Notes: generated by a model not told the origin, from the letters alone. Positions 8,036 through 16,410 are shown, counted from the stretch's first letter. The stretch is DNA of 64,000 nt from Mycobacterium sp. Aquia_213 (GCF_026625985.1 NZ_CP113116.1:4650001-4714000), one strand, 5' to 3'. Translations and numbers: made by a program.

Positions 8036-9223
8036 ATGACCGCACTTCAGGGCCGCGACGCCGTCATCGTCGGCGCCGTCCGCACCCCGATAGGCAAGGG
8101 CAAGGCCAGTGGCGCACTGCACGACGTGCTGCCCGTCGACCTGTTGGCGCACAGCCTGCGCGAACTGGTGGCCCGCACCGGTGTGGATCCGGTGCAGGTT
8201 GACGACGTCATCGCCGGTGCGGTCACCCAGGTCGGCGACCAGGCGGTCAACATCGCGCGCAACGCGTTGCTGGGCGCAGGCTTCCCCGAGTCGGTTCCCG
8301 GCGTCACGATCGACCGCCAGTGCGGCAGCAGCCAGCAGGCGATCAGCTTCGCCGCGCAGGGCGTTATCGCCGGTGCCTACGACCTGGTGATCGCCGGGGG
8401 TGTGGAGTCGATGAGCCGCGTCCCGATGGGCACCCAGGTATTGCCGGGCAGCGACCCGTTTGGCGAGGGCATGGGCGCGCGCTACCCCGAAGGCCTGGTA
8501 CCGCAAGGCATTAGCGCCGAACTGATCGCCGCGAAGTGGGGCTTTTCCCGCACCCAGCTTGACGAGTTCTCCGCCGGCAGCCACGACAAGGCTGCCCGCG
8601 CCACGAAGGACGGGCTGTTCGAAAACGAGCTGATCCCGATCGCCGGGCTGCACACCGACGAGATCGTCCGACCGGCCACCACGGTGGAGACCCTGGCCGC
8701 GCTGAAGCCTGCGTTCTACAGCGAGAAGATGGAAAAGCGCTTCCCGCAGATCAATTGGGAGATCACGCCGGGGAACTCGTCGCCGCTCTCGGACGGCAGC
8801 GCCGCGGTGCTGATCACCACCAGCGAGGTCGCGAAGAAGCTGGGCCTGCGCCCGCTAGCACGAATCCACACCACGACGGTGGTGGGCGACGACCCGCTCT
8901 ACATGCTGACCGGCGTCATCCCGGCGACCGAGAAGGTGCTGCAGCGGTCCGGCCTGACGCTGGCCGACATCGACCTGTTCGAGGTCAACGAGGCCTTCGC
9001 GCCCGTCGTGCTGGCCTGGGCTCATGACACCGGCGCCGATCTGGCCAAGACCAACGTCAACGGCGGGGCCATCGCCATCGGTCACCCGTTGGGCGCCAGC
9101 GGCGCTCGCATCATGACCACCATGGTCAACGCGCTCGAACAGCGCGGCGGACGCTACGGCTTGCAGACGATGTGTGAGGGCGGCGGCATGGCCAACGCCA
9201 CCATCATCGAACGCCTGGGGTAA
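8036..9223 (+). CDS. acetyl-CoA C-acyltransferase (thiolase)
   Basis: This 395-aa protein has all thiolase landmarks: nucleophile Cys96 in DRQCGSSQQA, the VGGVESMSR-type loop (AGGVESMSRVP), the histidine of NGGAIAIGHPLGASG, and the second catalytic cysteine in MCEGGGMAN near residue 383. Thiolases cleave 3-ketoacyl-CoA or condense two acyl-CoA units. The length fits the 390-400 aa degradative and biosynthetic class II thiolases; chain-length preference cannot be read from sequence. It has a strong SD, stands as a single gene, and is divergent from the HxlR regulator, suggesting substrate-induced expression. It is absent between rsgA and desA3 in M. tuberculosis as I recall that map. Confidence 0.9.
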   Translation: MTALQGRDAVIVGAVRTPIGKGKASGALHDVLPVDLLAHSLRELVARTGVDPVQVDDVIAGAVTQVGDQAVNIARNALLGAGFPESVPGVTIDRQCGSSQQAISFAAQGVIAGAYDLVIAGGVESMSRVPMGTQVLPGSDPFGEGMGARYPEGLVPQGISAELIAAKWGFSRTQLDEFSAGSHDKAARATKDGLFENELIPIAGLHTDEIVRPATTVETLAALKPAFYSEKMEKRFPQINWEITPGNSSPLSDGSAAVLITTSEVAKKLGLRPLARIHTTTVVGDDPLYMLTGVIPATEKVLQRSGLTLADIDLFEVNEAFAPVVLAWAHDTGADLAKTNVNGGAIAIGHPLGASGARIMTTMVNALEQRGGRYGLQTMCEGGGMANATIIERLG

Positions 9224-9343
9224 GCCGACCGCAGCCTGCCGCGGTGCCGGCGGGTCCGCAATTCGAAATCGGCACGAGATTAAGTCATTTCGGCAACGGC
9301 GCGGCGGATCTTTGTTCGACCGCAAGCCGGTTACCGTATCGCG

Positions 9344-10558
9344 GTGCGACATCGCTGCAGCTGCAAGCCGCTGGCTTCCCGGCGTGCCGTGCTGAAATAC
9401 GCTGCGGCCGCGCCGGTTGTCCTCGGTTTGGGGATGGCCGCGGGGGTTCTCGGCGCCCCGGCGCGCGCCTCCGCGGACCCCAACGTATCGGCATTGGCAA
9501 TGGCGCCGGGCCACCCGGTCAACATCATCAGCCGCGCCGAGTGGGGCGCCGATGAGTCAATTCGGCGTGGAATACCGCGCTGTGGCAACGGGATTAGGGC
9601 TGGGATCGTGCACCACTCTGCGACCGGCAACGGCTACGCGCCGACAGACTCGGCGGCCATCGTGCGCTCGATCTACGAATGCCACACGTTGACACACGGC
9701 TGGGGCGACATTGGCTACAACGCGCTGGTCGATAGGTACGGCCAGATGTTCGAGGGCAGGTTCGGCGGCATCACCAAACCGGTCGAGGGCATTCACACCG
9801 GCGGCTTCAACACCGATACCTGGGCGGTGTGCATGATCGGCGATTTGAGCCAGGCGCCCCCTACCCCCGAACAGTTGCGGGCGGTCGGCCAGCTGCTGGG
9901 ATGGCGGCTCGCGATGGACACGGTGAACCCCAACGGCACCGTCGTGCTGACTTCCGCCGGCGGCCCCGACACGCGATTCCCGCAAGGCGCCACGCCAACC
10001 TTGCCGAGCATCTTCGCCCACCGCGACGTCGGCGACACCGCCTGTCCGGGCAACGCCGGGTACGCGTTTATGGAGCGGATCCGCGACATCGCCGCCCGGT
10101 TCAAGCAAGTGCCCAACGCGCAGGACTTGGCGGAGTCGATGCAGGGCGGAGCGATCTACGCCCGCTGGCAGGCGATGGGCGGCATGACAGGCCCGCTCGG
10201 CGCACCCACGTCACCCGAAGCGCCCAGTGGTGATTCGATCCGCTATGTCGTCTTCGCCAATGGCGCGATCTATTGGTCACCGGCCACCGGCGCTCAGCCG
10301 CTCAGCGGCAGGATCTACGAGGCCTGGGCCACGCTGCGCTACGAGCGCGGCCAGCTGGGCCTGCCGACCAGCGCCGAGATTCAGGAGCCCGAGTGGATCG
10401 TGCAGAACTTCCAGCACGGCACCCTGAACTTCAACCGGCAAACCTCAACCATCATAACCGTGATGGACGGGGTAGCCAGTGTGGTACCACCACCGCCCGT
10501 GGGCGGACCGCCCGTGCAGCTTGAACGGTTCTCACTGGCACGCAATCCCGTCGTCTAG
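9344..10558 (+). CDS. Tat-exported PGRP-type N-acetylmuramoyl-L-alanine amidase with LGFP repeats
   Basis: This 404-aa protein begins with a twin-arginine signal (SRRAVLK followed by an alanine-rich hydrophobic stretch, cleavage near ARASA-DP). Next is an amidase_2/PGRP domain (residues about 60-260) with the zinc histidines in IVHHSATGN and AHRDVGDTACPG and the characteristic DIGYNALVDRYGQMFEGR. At least two LGFP-type repeats follow (GPLGAPTSPE and GQLGLPTSAE, residues about 285-350), which usually tether enzymes to the mycolyl-arabinogalactan layer. It would cleave the lactyl-amide bond of peptidoglycan outside the membrane. The start GTG 9344 follows a 120-bp gap after the thiolase. It belongs to the Rv3811-like PGRP amidase group in general character, but the specific orthology is not certain. 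Confidence 0.88.
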   Translation: MRHRCSCKPLASRRAVLKYAAAAPVVLGLGMAAGVLGAPARASADPNVSALAMAPGHPVNIISRAEWGADESIRRGIPRCGNGIRAGIVHHSATGNGYAPTDSAAIVRSIYECHTLTHGWGDIGYNALVDRYGQMFEGRFGGITKPVEGIHTGGFNTDTWAVCMIGDLSQAPPTPEQLRAVGQLLGWRLAMDTVNPNGTVVLTSAGGPDTRFPQGATPTLPSIFAHRDVGDTACPGNAGYAFMERIRDIAARFKQVPNAQDLAESMQGGAIYARWQAMGGMTGPLGAPTSPEAPSGDSIRYVVFANGAIYWSPATGAQPLSGRIYEAWATLRYERGQLGLPTSAEIQEPEWIVQNFQHGTLNFNRQTSTIITVMDGVASVVPPPPVGGPPVQLERFSLARNPVV

Positions 10559-10644
10559 TGGCCCCCTAGTCCGCCTTCGGCCGCTTGCCCGCCAAAACCG
10601 CCCCTGTGCAACGCGAGTTCTCGATGGTTCAAGGGATCCCGAGA

Positions 10645-11181
10645 TCAGAGCCAGCCGGTACGCGCGGCGGCAACCGGCTCGGCGGGTGCCGGGGCCAATT
10701 CCCCGTCCCGCACGCCGTCCAGCATCCGCTTCACCGCGGCGACGATTTCCGGCGCGGCCGCGGCGAGGCCGGCCTTGTCGGCCTCCGGGACCTCATCCGC
10801 ATCGACGCCCGCCCGGGTCAGCACGGCGACCGGATCGGCAAGCTGACCAGCCAACCAGGACACCGGATCGGCGGACAGCTCGGGAACGAAGTTCCGGCGG
10901 CCGGGCTCCCAGCCCTTGAATCGGGGATGGTGATGGGCCCGGTCCAGCGTCCCCGGCGGGCTCTCGGTCGATCCGAAGAGGTCCACCCGCCACACCGGGC
11001 GGTTGAACGCGATCGGAATGCCGGCGTAAATCGATCCGTGCGGCTCGGCACGGTCGACAACACGGAGTTCCAGTCTGACTCCCCGTTCCGGGGTTTCCTG
11101 ACCTTCGTTCGGGGTCGGGTCGACGAAGAACATGTCCCCGACGACCACGCCCAGGGTTTCGAATCCAAACGCTGCGAGCAT
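10645..11181 (-). CDS. conserved hypothetical protein, 178 aa
   Basis: From ATG 11181 the protein starts MLAAFGFETLGVVVGD and contains no signal peptide. The middle has the conserved-looking block PVWRVDLFGSTESPPGTLDRAHHHP and RFKGWEPG; the histidine triplet could be a metal site. The C-terminus (residues about 110-178) is alanine-rich and helical. A longer frame from TTG 11208 adds nine residues; the ATG is preferred although its SD (GGAAAT) is weak. It lies downstream of the EspK-like gene, separated by 38 bases on the same strand, so it may be co-transcribed with the Esp-like pair. No function is recognised. Confidence 0.65.
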   Translation of the reverse strand: MLAAFGFETLGVVVGDMFFVDPTPNEGQETPERGVRLELRVVDRAEPHGSIYAGIPIAFNRPVWRVDLFGSTESPPGTLDRAHHHPRFKGWEPGRRNFVPELSADPVSWLAGQLADPVAVLTRAGVDADEVPEADKAGLAAAAPEIVAAVKRMLDGVRDGELAPAPAEPVAAARTGWL

Positions 11182-11219
11182 ATTTCCGAGAATAGACCTA
11201 GCCGACAACCGCGCCAGGA

Positions 11220-13247
11220 CTAAGAAGTAACGGACAGGGCGGCGTCCAATAGCCCGGTGAGGTGTTTCCAGTACAGCCAGTCGTCAACAGCGCAGCGCAG
11301 GGCAACCGGGTCGGCCGCGGTGTGGGCTCCGTTGACGGCGACGTCCTGGGCATGAGAAACGTAGGCGTGGAAGGCCTTTAGATGTGGCGCCTGACGGCGG
11401 GGGTCGTCGTGGATCATCAATTTCACGACCGCCAACCACTTCATGAAGCGGTCGTCCTCGGGCGCCGTCGCCGGTGCCGGCGGCAGCAAGGCCAGCAATC
11501 CCGCATCGGGGGTCAGCGCCAGCCGCGCGGCCGCCTCGGGGGCCACCACCTCGAGGCGGGACCGGCCGATCATCTCCCCGCTATCAGGGATGTCGTCGGC
11601 GTTGAGAATCATCTGCGCCGCGCCAGAATCGGAATCGGCCAGCTGCTCCTCGGTGCCGATCACCGCCCGCAACTTGGCGTCGCGGTGGGCAGCCCAACCT
11701 TGCACGGCCAATATCGGGTACGTGGTCCAGCGCGCCCGCTCGGCGGCCGGAATCGCGTCGTCTGCCGTGGCCATATGCACCTGTTCGGGCAACTGCACCC
11801 ACTCCGGTACGTAGGCCAGCCCATAGCTGTTGGCCACCACGATCTCGCCCTCGGTGGTCACCCCGGTAACCCAGAAGAACCCAAAATCAGGCTCCTTGTC
11901 GCCCACGGGTGCGTTCAACGCCGCACCGATGCGCCGCGCCAACTGCAGCCGATCGGGACCTCGCCGGCGCGCGGCATCGGCAGTGGCAGCCTCGGCCATC
12001 GCATCGCGCTCGAGACGCGCCGGCGACACCGGAATCGCGGCCATCGCAACGCCTTCCACCAAATGACCCGCATCGATCGACTCGTGGTGCGCAACGCGAT
12101 CGCCACGCGGCGCCGGACGATGGGTCGCCGCGGCCGGTCGCACACCGGAGGACTGGCCCGAGGACACCCGCCCGGCCGGACCACCCAAACCCGGCACCGC
12201 GCCGCCACCCGGCCCGGCACCCGAAGCATTGGAGCCACCCGCGCCACCACCGCCTGCCGCACCCGGCGCCATCGGCATCGCCGGCATGCCCGTCGCGCTG
12301 GCGGGCGCTACCCGCGGTGAATCGTCTTGCGGCCCAACGCCGGACGGCTGCGCGTCCGGAATCGCCACACCAGCCGGACCGTCGTCACCGCCATCTCGCG
12401 ACTGCTCCGACGCGGCTGGATTTCGCGGAGTGCCCGGAGCTGTCGGTCCGTTACTGGGTGCCGCGTGACGAGGCCCACCAGCAGCCGGCACCGGCGAGAC
12501 CGGCGACGCAGGCATTCCCGGAAGTGGCGGAACACCCGCAGGAATCCTGGGCACGGACGGCGGCGGAAGTGCCGGCCCGCCACGCGGCCCGGCCAGCGGC
12601 GGGACACCCGGCCGCGGTACCACCGGACCGGGTTCCGAAGGCTCGTCGACTCCCGGTGTTCCTGAGTCAGGCAAGGATTTATCTGGACGGGTGATTGAGG
12701 GTGGCGCCTTCTGGTCCAGCAAGTTCTGCAGCGCGTTGTGTGGCGGTTCCCAGGACTTGCTTGCCAGGATCTGCTCGGCAGTCATGGCGACCACGCCGGC
12801 ATTCGCCCCCTTCGCCGCATCGACCACCGCAGTGATCGCGGCGGTCCGATCGGCGGCGGTCAGCCTGATCTCATTCTCCAATGCGTTGATCTTGCGCTGC
12901 GCGAGTTCGACGTTGTCGTAGATATCCGACTTGGCTTGAATGACGGACCTGGCGATATACCGGTGCCAAGTGATCACAGTGGCTAGGCCGCTCTGCAGCG
13001 TCGCCAACGCCTCGATGAGTGTTCCCACTTCGCGATTGGCGGCACCGGAGGCGCTTCCCGACCAGACATCGCCATCGAAGGTGTCGAACTGCTGCCGACG
13101 ACAGTCGTCTGCTACCCCGCTTACCTGTCGGAAAACCTGCATGTACTGCTCGGCGCGGTCAAAGTTGAGGTCCTCATCGATCTCGGGCCACCCGTTCGCG
13201 GCAAGCATCTCCGCGGCATACTCACCCGTCGGCGGCGCCAAGCCCAT
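11220..13247 (-). CDS. EspK-like ESX secretion-associated protein
   Basis: This 675-aa protein matches the ESX-1 protein EspK (Rv3879c) along both folded ends. The N-terminal helical domain (residues 1-180) has TGEYAAEMLAANGW, the W-x-G turn VWSG at 62-64, a WHRYIARSVIQAKSDI helix and SWEPPHNAL. A proline/glycine/alanine linker (about 185-390) follows. The C-terminal domain (about 400-675) carries RLQLARRIGAALN, FGFFWVTGVTTEGEIVVANSYGLAYVP and a WLYWKHLTGLLD end. In ESX-1, EspK acts as a cytosolic chaperone or adaptor that brings EspB to the secretion channel. The start ATG 13247 has AGGAG 6 bases upstream. It lies 54 bases downstream of an EspB-like gene on the same strand. No EspL, EccE or MycP gene is nearby, so it must act with machinery encoded elsewhere. 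Orthology versus paralogy cannot be settled from this window. Confidence 0.88.
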   Translation of the reverse strand: MGLAPPTGEYAAEMLAANGWPEIDEDLNFDRAEQYMQVFRQVSGVADDCRRQQFDTFDGDVWSGSASGAANREVGTLIEALATLQSGLATVITWHRYIARSVIQAKSDIYDNVELAQRKINALENEIRLTAADRTAAITAVVDAAKGANAGVVAMTAEQILASKSWEPPHNALQNLLDQKAPPSITRPDKSLPDSGTPGVDEPSEPGPVVPRPGVPPLAGPRGGPALPPPSVPRIPAGVPPLPGMPASPVSPVPAAGGPRHAAPSNGPTAPGTPRNPAASEQSRDGGDDGPAGVAIPDAQPSGVGPQDDSPRVAPASATGMPAMPMAPGAAGGGGAGGSNASGAGPGGGAVPGLGGPAGRVSSGQSSGVRPAAATHRPAPRGDRVAHHESIDAGHLVEGVAMAAIPVSPARLERDAMAEAATADAARRRGPDRLQLARRIGAALNAPVGDKEPDFGFFWVTGVTTEGEIVVANSYGLAYVPEWVQLPEQVHMATADDAIPAAERARWTTYPILAVQGWAAHRDAKLRAVIGTEEQLADSDSGAAQMILNADDIPDSGEMIGRSRLEVVAPEAAARLALTPDAGLLALLPPAPATAPEDDRFMKWLAVVKLMIHDDPRRQAPHLKAFHAYVSHAQDVAVNGAHTAADPVALRCAVDDWLYWKHLTGLLDAALSVTS

Positions 13248-13301
13248 CGATCACTCCTCTCACCACGCCGCACGCGCCGAGCGGGTGGGCGTGGCTGCCG
13301 T

Positions 13302-14810
13302 CTACTGCTTGGGCACTTCCTTGGCGCCGCGCAAACCGATGACACCCTCGGTCCATGCCCGATCCTCGGTATACAGCGCGTCTTCATCCCCTTGCACGCG
13401 TTTGCCTTTGCCGCCCTTATCTCCAGCCTGGGCGGGAGCGCCGCCGCCCATGCCGCCGCCCATGGCGCCCCCGCCCGGGACTCCACGGCCCAGAGCTCCG
13501 GGCCCGGCCCCGGGCCCCGCGGCGGCGGGCCGTGATGCTGGATCGCCCTCTCCCCAGGACTGCAACGGGGCGGTCGGCACACCGGCCCCGCCGAACGATG
13601 CCGGTTTGACTCCCCCGCCGCCATGCGGCATGCCCGGCGCCCCTTGCGGTTTCAGGTCCTTCAAGGCCTCGGCCAGCTTCGCATCGTTGGTCTGCGGTGT
13701 CATCGGCATCATGGGCATCATCGGCATCGCGGGCACACCCCCCTGGTCACCGGGGGTGGGGACGGGCGTCGGCCCATCGTCGTCGGGCAGCCAATCCGGT
13801 CGCGCCGGCGGTTTGAGAATATGAGACTTTGCGATGTCTAAATCGCTGGGCCTCGCTGCTGGTTTCCACGGTGCCGGCGGTTTAATTTTCGAGGGGGGTG
13901 GGGGCCGATCGGGATTTACCTGTGCTATTGGCAGACCTGCCTTACCCTTGAATTCGGCCAATAGTCGGGCCGACTCATCCGTCGCTTGCTTGTAGAACCT
14001 TATAATCCAGGTTTGCGAGCCCGAGGTACTTTGGGTCTTGATATATTGCTCGACCTCTTTGAAGTCTTTCCATTCATATTTCATTCTATGATATCGGGTT
14101 TGGCTGCGGATGTCGTCTACATAGACATGCCACTTGCGGAGATCGCGAAATTCGGCCGCAATTGTTTGGGCCTGGTCAGCGATCTGACCGGAGAATGCCA
14201 CCATTGTCTCCAACCACTTCCGCTGCGCTTCGAAATTGGCGGAGACGGTAGAGGCTGCGTCGCCCTCCCATTCTCGGAAGGGTTCAAACCGCTCGCGGGC
14301 TGCGAACCGCAATTGCTCGCGGTACTTCGCCCATTGATCTGCAAAGCGCTCAAACGACGCACCTTGGTCCTTTTGCTCGAGTTGCCACGCTATGTCTTCG
14401 ATAGAATGCAACCCATCGATTATCTGGTCCCTAGTAGGATCTACGTCTGGCCCAGGTCCGCCAACGCCAAGCATTCCCGGCCCATCCACCGGATCGGGCG
14501 TGACCACCCCCGACAGCGGCGTTAGGTTGCTCACGGCGTGAGCGGCGTCCTCGTCGACTTGTCGATACGCTTTAGCCGCGTTCCGCAGCGACTGCGCGAG
14601 CGCTAGCCGGACCGTGTCGAACTCCGTCAAGTATTTACGCATGTCCTCGGAACCGTCCTGAAGGGCTTTGGCCGCTTTTAAGACAATTGCGAGGGTGCAT
14701 GGCGGTTGGGGGATTTCGCTTGGTACGCCGCTTCCTATCGGCCGTTCCAGCAGGGCGGCGCGAGCCATGAGTTCCTCGTACTCGACCTTCATCATCTTCG
14801 GTGCGGTCAC
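13302..14810 (-). CDS. EspB-like ESX-1 substrate
   Basis: This 502-aa protein closely follows the plan of EspB (Rv3881c). An N-terminal PE-PPE-like helical domain has SLRNAAKAY, the export motif Y-x-x-x-D at 82-86, QGASFERFADQW (149-160) and the W-x-G motif WEG at 181-183. A proline-rich segment starts near residue 300. A glycine-rich tail contains VKPASFGG (401-408), equivalent to the EspB region processed by MycP1, and the C-terminus ends with EDALYTEDRAWTEGVIG. EspB forms heptameric rings, binds phospholipid and is exported by ESX-1. A notable insertion at about 225-270 (HVYVDDIRSQTRYHRMKYEW) differs from remembered EspB, and the DNA there is visibly more AT-rich than its surroundings. GTG 14810 follows AGGAG; internal ATGs at codons 6 and 7 are alternatives. 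Confidence 0.9.
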   Translation of the reverse strand: MTAPKMMKVEYEELMARAALLERPIGSGVPSEIPQPPCTLAIVLKAAKALQDGSEDMRKYLTEFDTVRLALAQSLRNAAKAYRQVDEDAAHAVSNLTPLSGVVTPDPVDGPGMLGVGGPGPDVDPTRDQIIDGLHSIEDIAWQLEQKDQGASFERFADQWAKYREQLRFAARERFEPFREWEGDAASTVSANFEAQRKWLETMVAFSGQIADQAQTIAAEFRDLRKWHVYVDDIRSQTRYHRMKYEWKDFKEVEQYIKTQSTSGSQTWIIRFYKQATDESARLLAEFKGKAGLPIAQVNPDRPPPPSKIKPPAPWKPAARPSDLDIAKSHILKPPARPDWLPDDDGPTPVPTPGDQGGVPAMPMMPMMPMTPQTNDAKLAEALKDLKPQGAPGMPHGGGGVKPASFGGAGVPTAPLQSWGEGDPASRPAAAGPGAGPGALGRGVPGGGAMGGGMGGGAPAQAGDKGGKGKRVQGDEDALYTEDRAWTEGVIGLRGAKEVPKQ

Positions 14811-14965
14811 GGCGAATCATCTCCTAGCTGCGATCGGGCATGACGAAAAGAGTGGCCAACCATCGCCGCTGAAATTCCATCACACATGACCTCGAGCAAC
14901 CGGCGAATCACCAACGTCGGTTCTGGGCCATTTCAGCGCCTTTTGGATGACACCTGAATGTCACC

Positions 14966-14984
14966 CGTAGTTAGCCTAACCCGA
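14966..14984. promoter_or_regulatory. possible IdeR-type iron box upstream of the EspB-like gene
   Basis: A perfect 11-base inverted repeat GTTAGCCTAAC lies at 14970-14980. Its reverse complement is identical to the centre of the mycobacterial IdeR consensus (GTTAGGCTAAC). The outer positions match poorly, two of eight, so the whole 19-base site scores about 13/19. It is 160 bases ahead of the EspB-like start, in the only promoter region available to that operon. It may be chance. Confidence 0.25.
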
Positions 14985-15010
14985 GGTTGCAGCACCGACT
15001 CGCACCAAAA

Positions 15011-15057
15011 TAAAACAGTCGAGTTGCCCAGCGTCGCTGGGCAACTCGACTGTTTAG
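15011..15057 (-). terminator. strong intrinsic terminator of desA3
   Basis: A perfect 20-base inverted repeat (15013-15032 and 15036-15055) encloses a 3-base loop. On the minus strand it begins 5 bases after the desA3 stop and is followed by a T-rich run (TTTTATTTT). This is a textbook Rho-independent terminator, rare in strength for mycobacteria. It isolates desA3 transcription from the downstream EspB-like gene. Confidence 0.9.
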
Positions 15058-15060
15058 CGC

Positions 15061-16356
15061 CTAGGCCGCCAGGCCGTCGGCGTCCTTGAGCAGCTGCTCC
15101 ATTTTCTTCAGGGCGCGCTTGTCGCGGCGCCAACCCCGAACGGTGGCAATGGCGGTCTTGAGTCCGCGCCGCCGACCGGTCTCCGGGTCGGTTCCGGCGA
15201 AATCGGCCTCGAGTTCGGCAAACATCCGCTCGCTACGGGTTTCCGGCGCGTCGTCGGCGTTGTCCAGCAAGTACTTGTTGGGCAACGACAGCTTGGCCAT
15301 CGTGCGCCAGGTTTTGCCGTACTGCATCAGGAAAGAGCCTGTGGTGTAAGGCAAGTCGTACTTGTCGCAGACCTCGCGCACCCGCACCGAGATCTCGTGC
15401 AGCCGGTTGCTCGGCAGGTCGGGGTACAGGTGGTGCTCGATCTGGTGGCACAGGTTGCCGCTCATGAACCGCAGCAGCCATCCGCCTTCGAAGTTGGCAC
15501 TGCCCAGCATCTGGCGCAGATACCACTGGCCCTTCGTCTCGCCGACCATGTCGGTCTTGGTGAATTTCTCTGCGCCATCAGGGAAATGACCGCAGAAGAT
15601 CACCGCGTTGGCCCACACATTGCGGATCACGTTGGCAACGGCATTGGCCTTCAACGTGGACGTGTACGTCGCGCCGGGCGACAGCGAGGTCAGCGCCGGG
15701 AATGCGACGTAGTCCTTCACGATCTGGCGGCCGGCCTTGGCGAAGAACTCCTCGGTCCGCTCCCGGGCCTCGTCCTGGTCCATCCGCTTCTTGACGATCT
15801 TGCCGATCTCCACGTGCTGCAGGCCGACACCCCATTCGAAGCCGAGGCCCAGCAAGGTGTTGAACACCAGATTGAAGAGGTTGTGCTTCCTCCAGCGCTG
15901 GTCGCGGGTGACGCGCAGCATGCCGTAGCCGACGTCGTCGTCCATCCCGAGGATGTTGGTGTACTTGTGGTGCACGAAGTTGTGGGTGTAGCGCCAGTGC
16001 TTGGACGACCCGGCCATGTCCCACTCCCATGAGGAGGAGTGAATCTCCGGATCGTTCATCCAGTCCCACTGGCCGTGCATGACGTTGTGGCCGATCTCCA
16101 TGTTCTCGATGATCTTGGCCACGCCCAGGGTCACGGTGCCGGCCCACCATGCCGAACGCCGCGAACTCGCGGCCAGCATCAGTCGGGCAGAAACCTCCAG
16201 CGCACGCTGCGCGGCAATGGTGCGACGGATGTAACGGGCATCCCGGTCGCCGCGTGAGTCTTCTATGTCCTGGCGGATAGCATCCAGCTCAACGCCCAGG
16301 GCGTCGATATCAGCGTCGGTCAAATGCGTGAATACGTCGACGTCTGTGATCGCCAT
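15061..16356 (-). CDS. desA3: stearoyl/linoleoyl-CoA delta-9 desaturase DesA3
   Basis: This 431-aa membrane di-iron desaturase has the three histidine boxes HNVMH (90-94), HNFVHH (125-130) and HQIEHH (about 308-313). It introduces the delta-9 double bond into stearoyl-CoA to make oleate for membrane phospholipids and triacylglycerol. Sequence identity with Rv3229c is evident along the whole length, for example around GHNVMHGQWDWMNDPEIHSS. Start ATG 16356 is chosen over codon 1 of the longer frame because GGGAGG lies about 8 bases upstream. Electrons come from the reductase encoded immediately upstream on the same strand. A 10-bp perfect inverted repeat sits in the 91-bp leader, suggesting repressor control, and a strong terminator follows. 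Confidence 0.95.
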   Translation of the reverse strand: MAITDVDVFTHLTDADIDALGVELDAIRQDIEDSRGDRDARYIRRTIAAQRALEVSARLMLAASSRRSAWWAGTVTLGVAKIIENMEIGHNVMHGQWDWMNDPEIHSSSWEWDMAGSSKHWRYTHNFVHHKYTNILGMDDDVGYGMLRVTRDQRWRKHNLFNLVFNTLLGLGFEWGVGLQHVEIGKIVKKRMDQDEARERTEEFFAKAGRQIVKDYVAFPALTSLSPGATYTSTLKANAVANVIRNVWANAVIFCGHFPDGAEKFTKTDMVGETKGQWYLRQMLGSANFEGGWLLRFMSGNLCHQIEHHLYPDLPSNRLHEISVRVREVCDKYDLPYTTGSFLMQYGKTWRTMAKLSLPNKYLLDNADDAPETRSERMFAELEADFAGTDPETGRRRGLKTAIATVRGWRRDKRALKKMEQLLKDADGLAA

Positions 16357-16410
16357 CGTTCTCACCTCCCGGCGTTCGATTTCGATTCTGTGGTCAGTAC
16401 CTACGCTATC

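Noticed and set aside
11382..12694. Long plus-strand frames opposite the EspK-like gene
   Set aside because: They mirror the Pro/Gly/Ala-rich coding strand and contain no SD or domain.
14811..14930. A leader peptide ahead of the EspB-like gene
   Set aside because: Frames are short and without ribosome binding sites.
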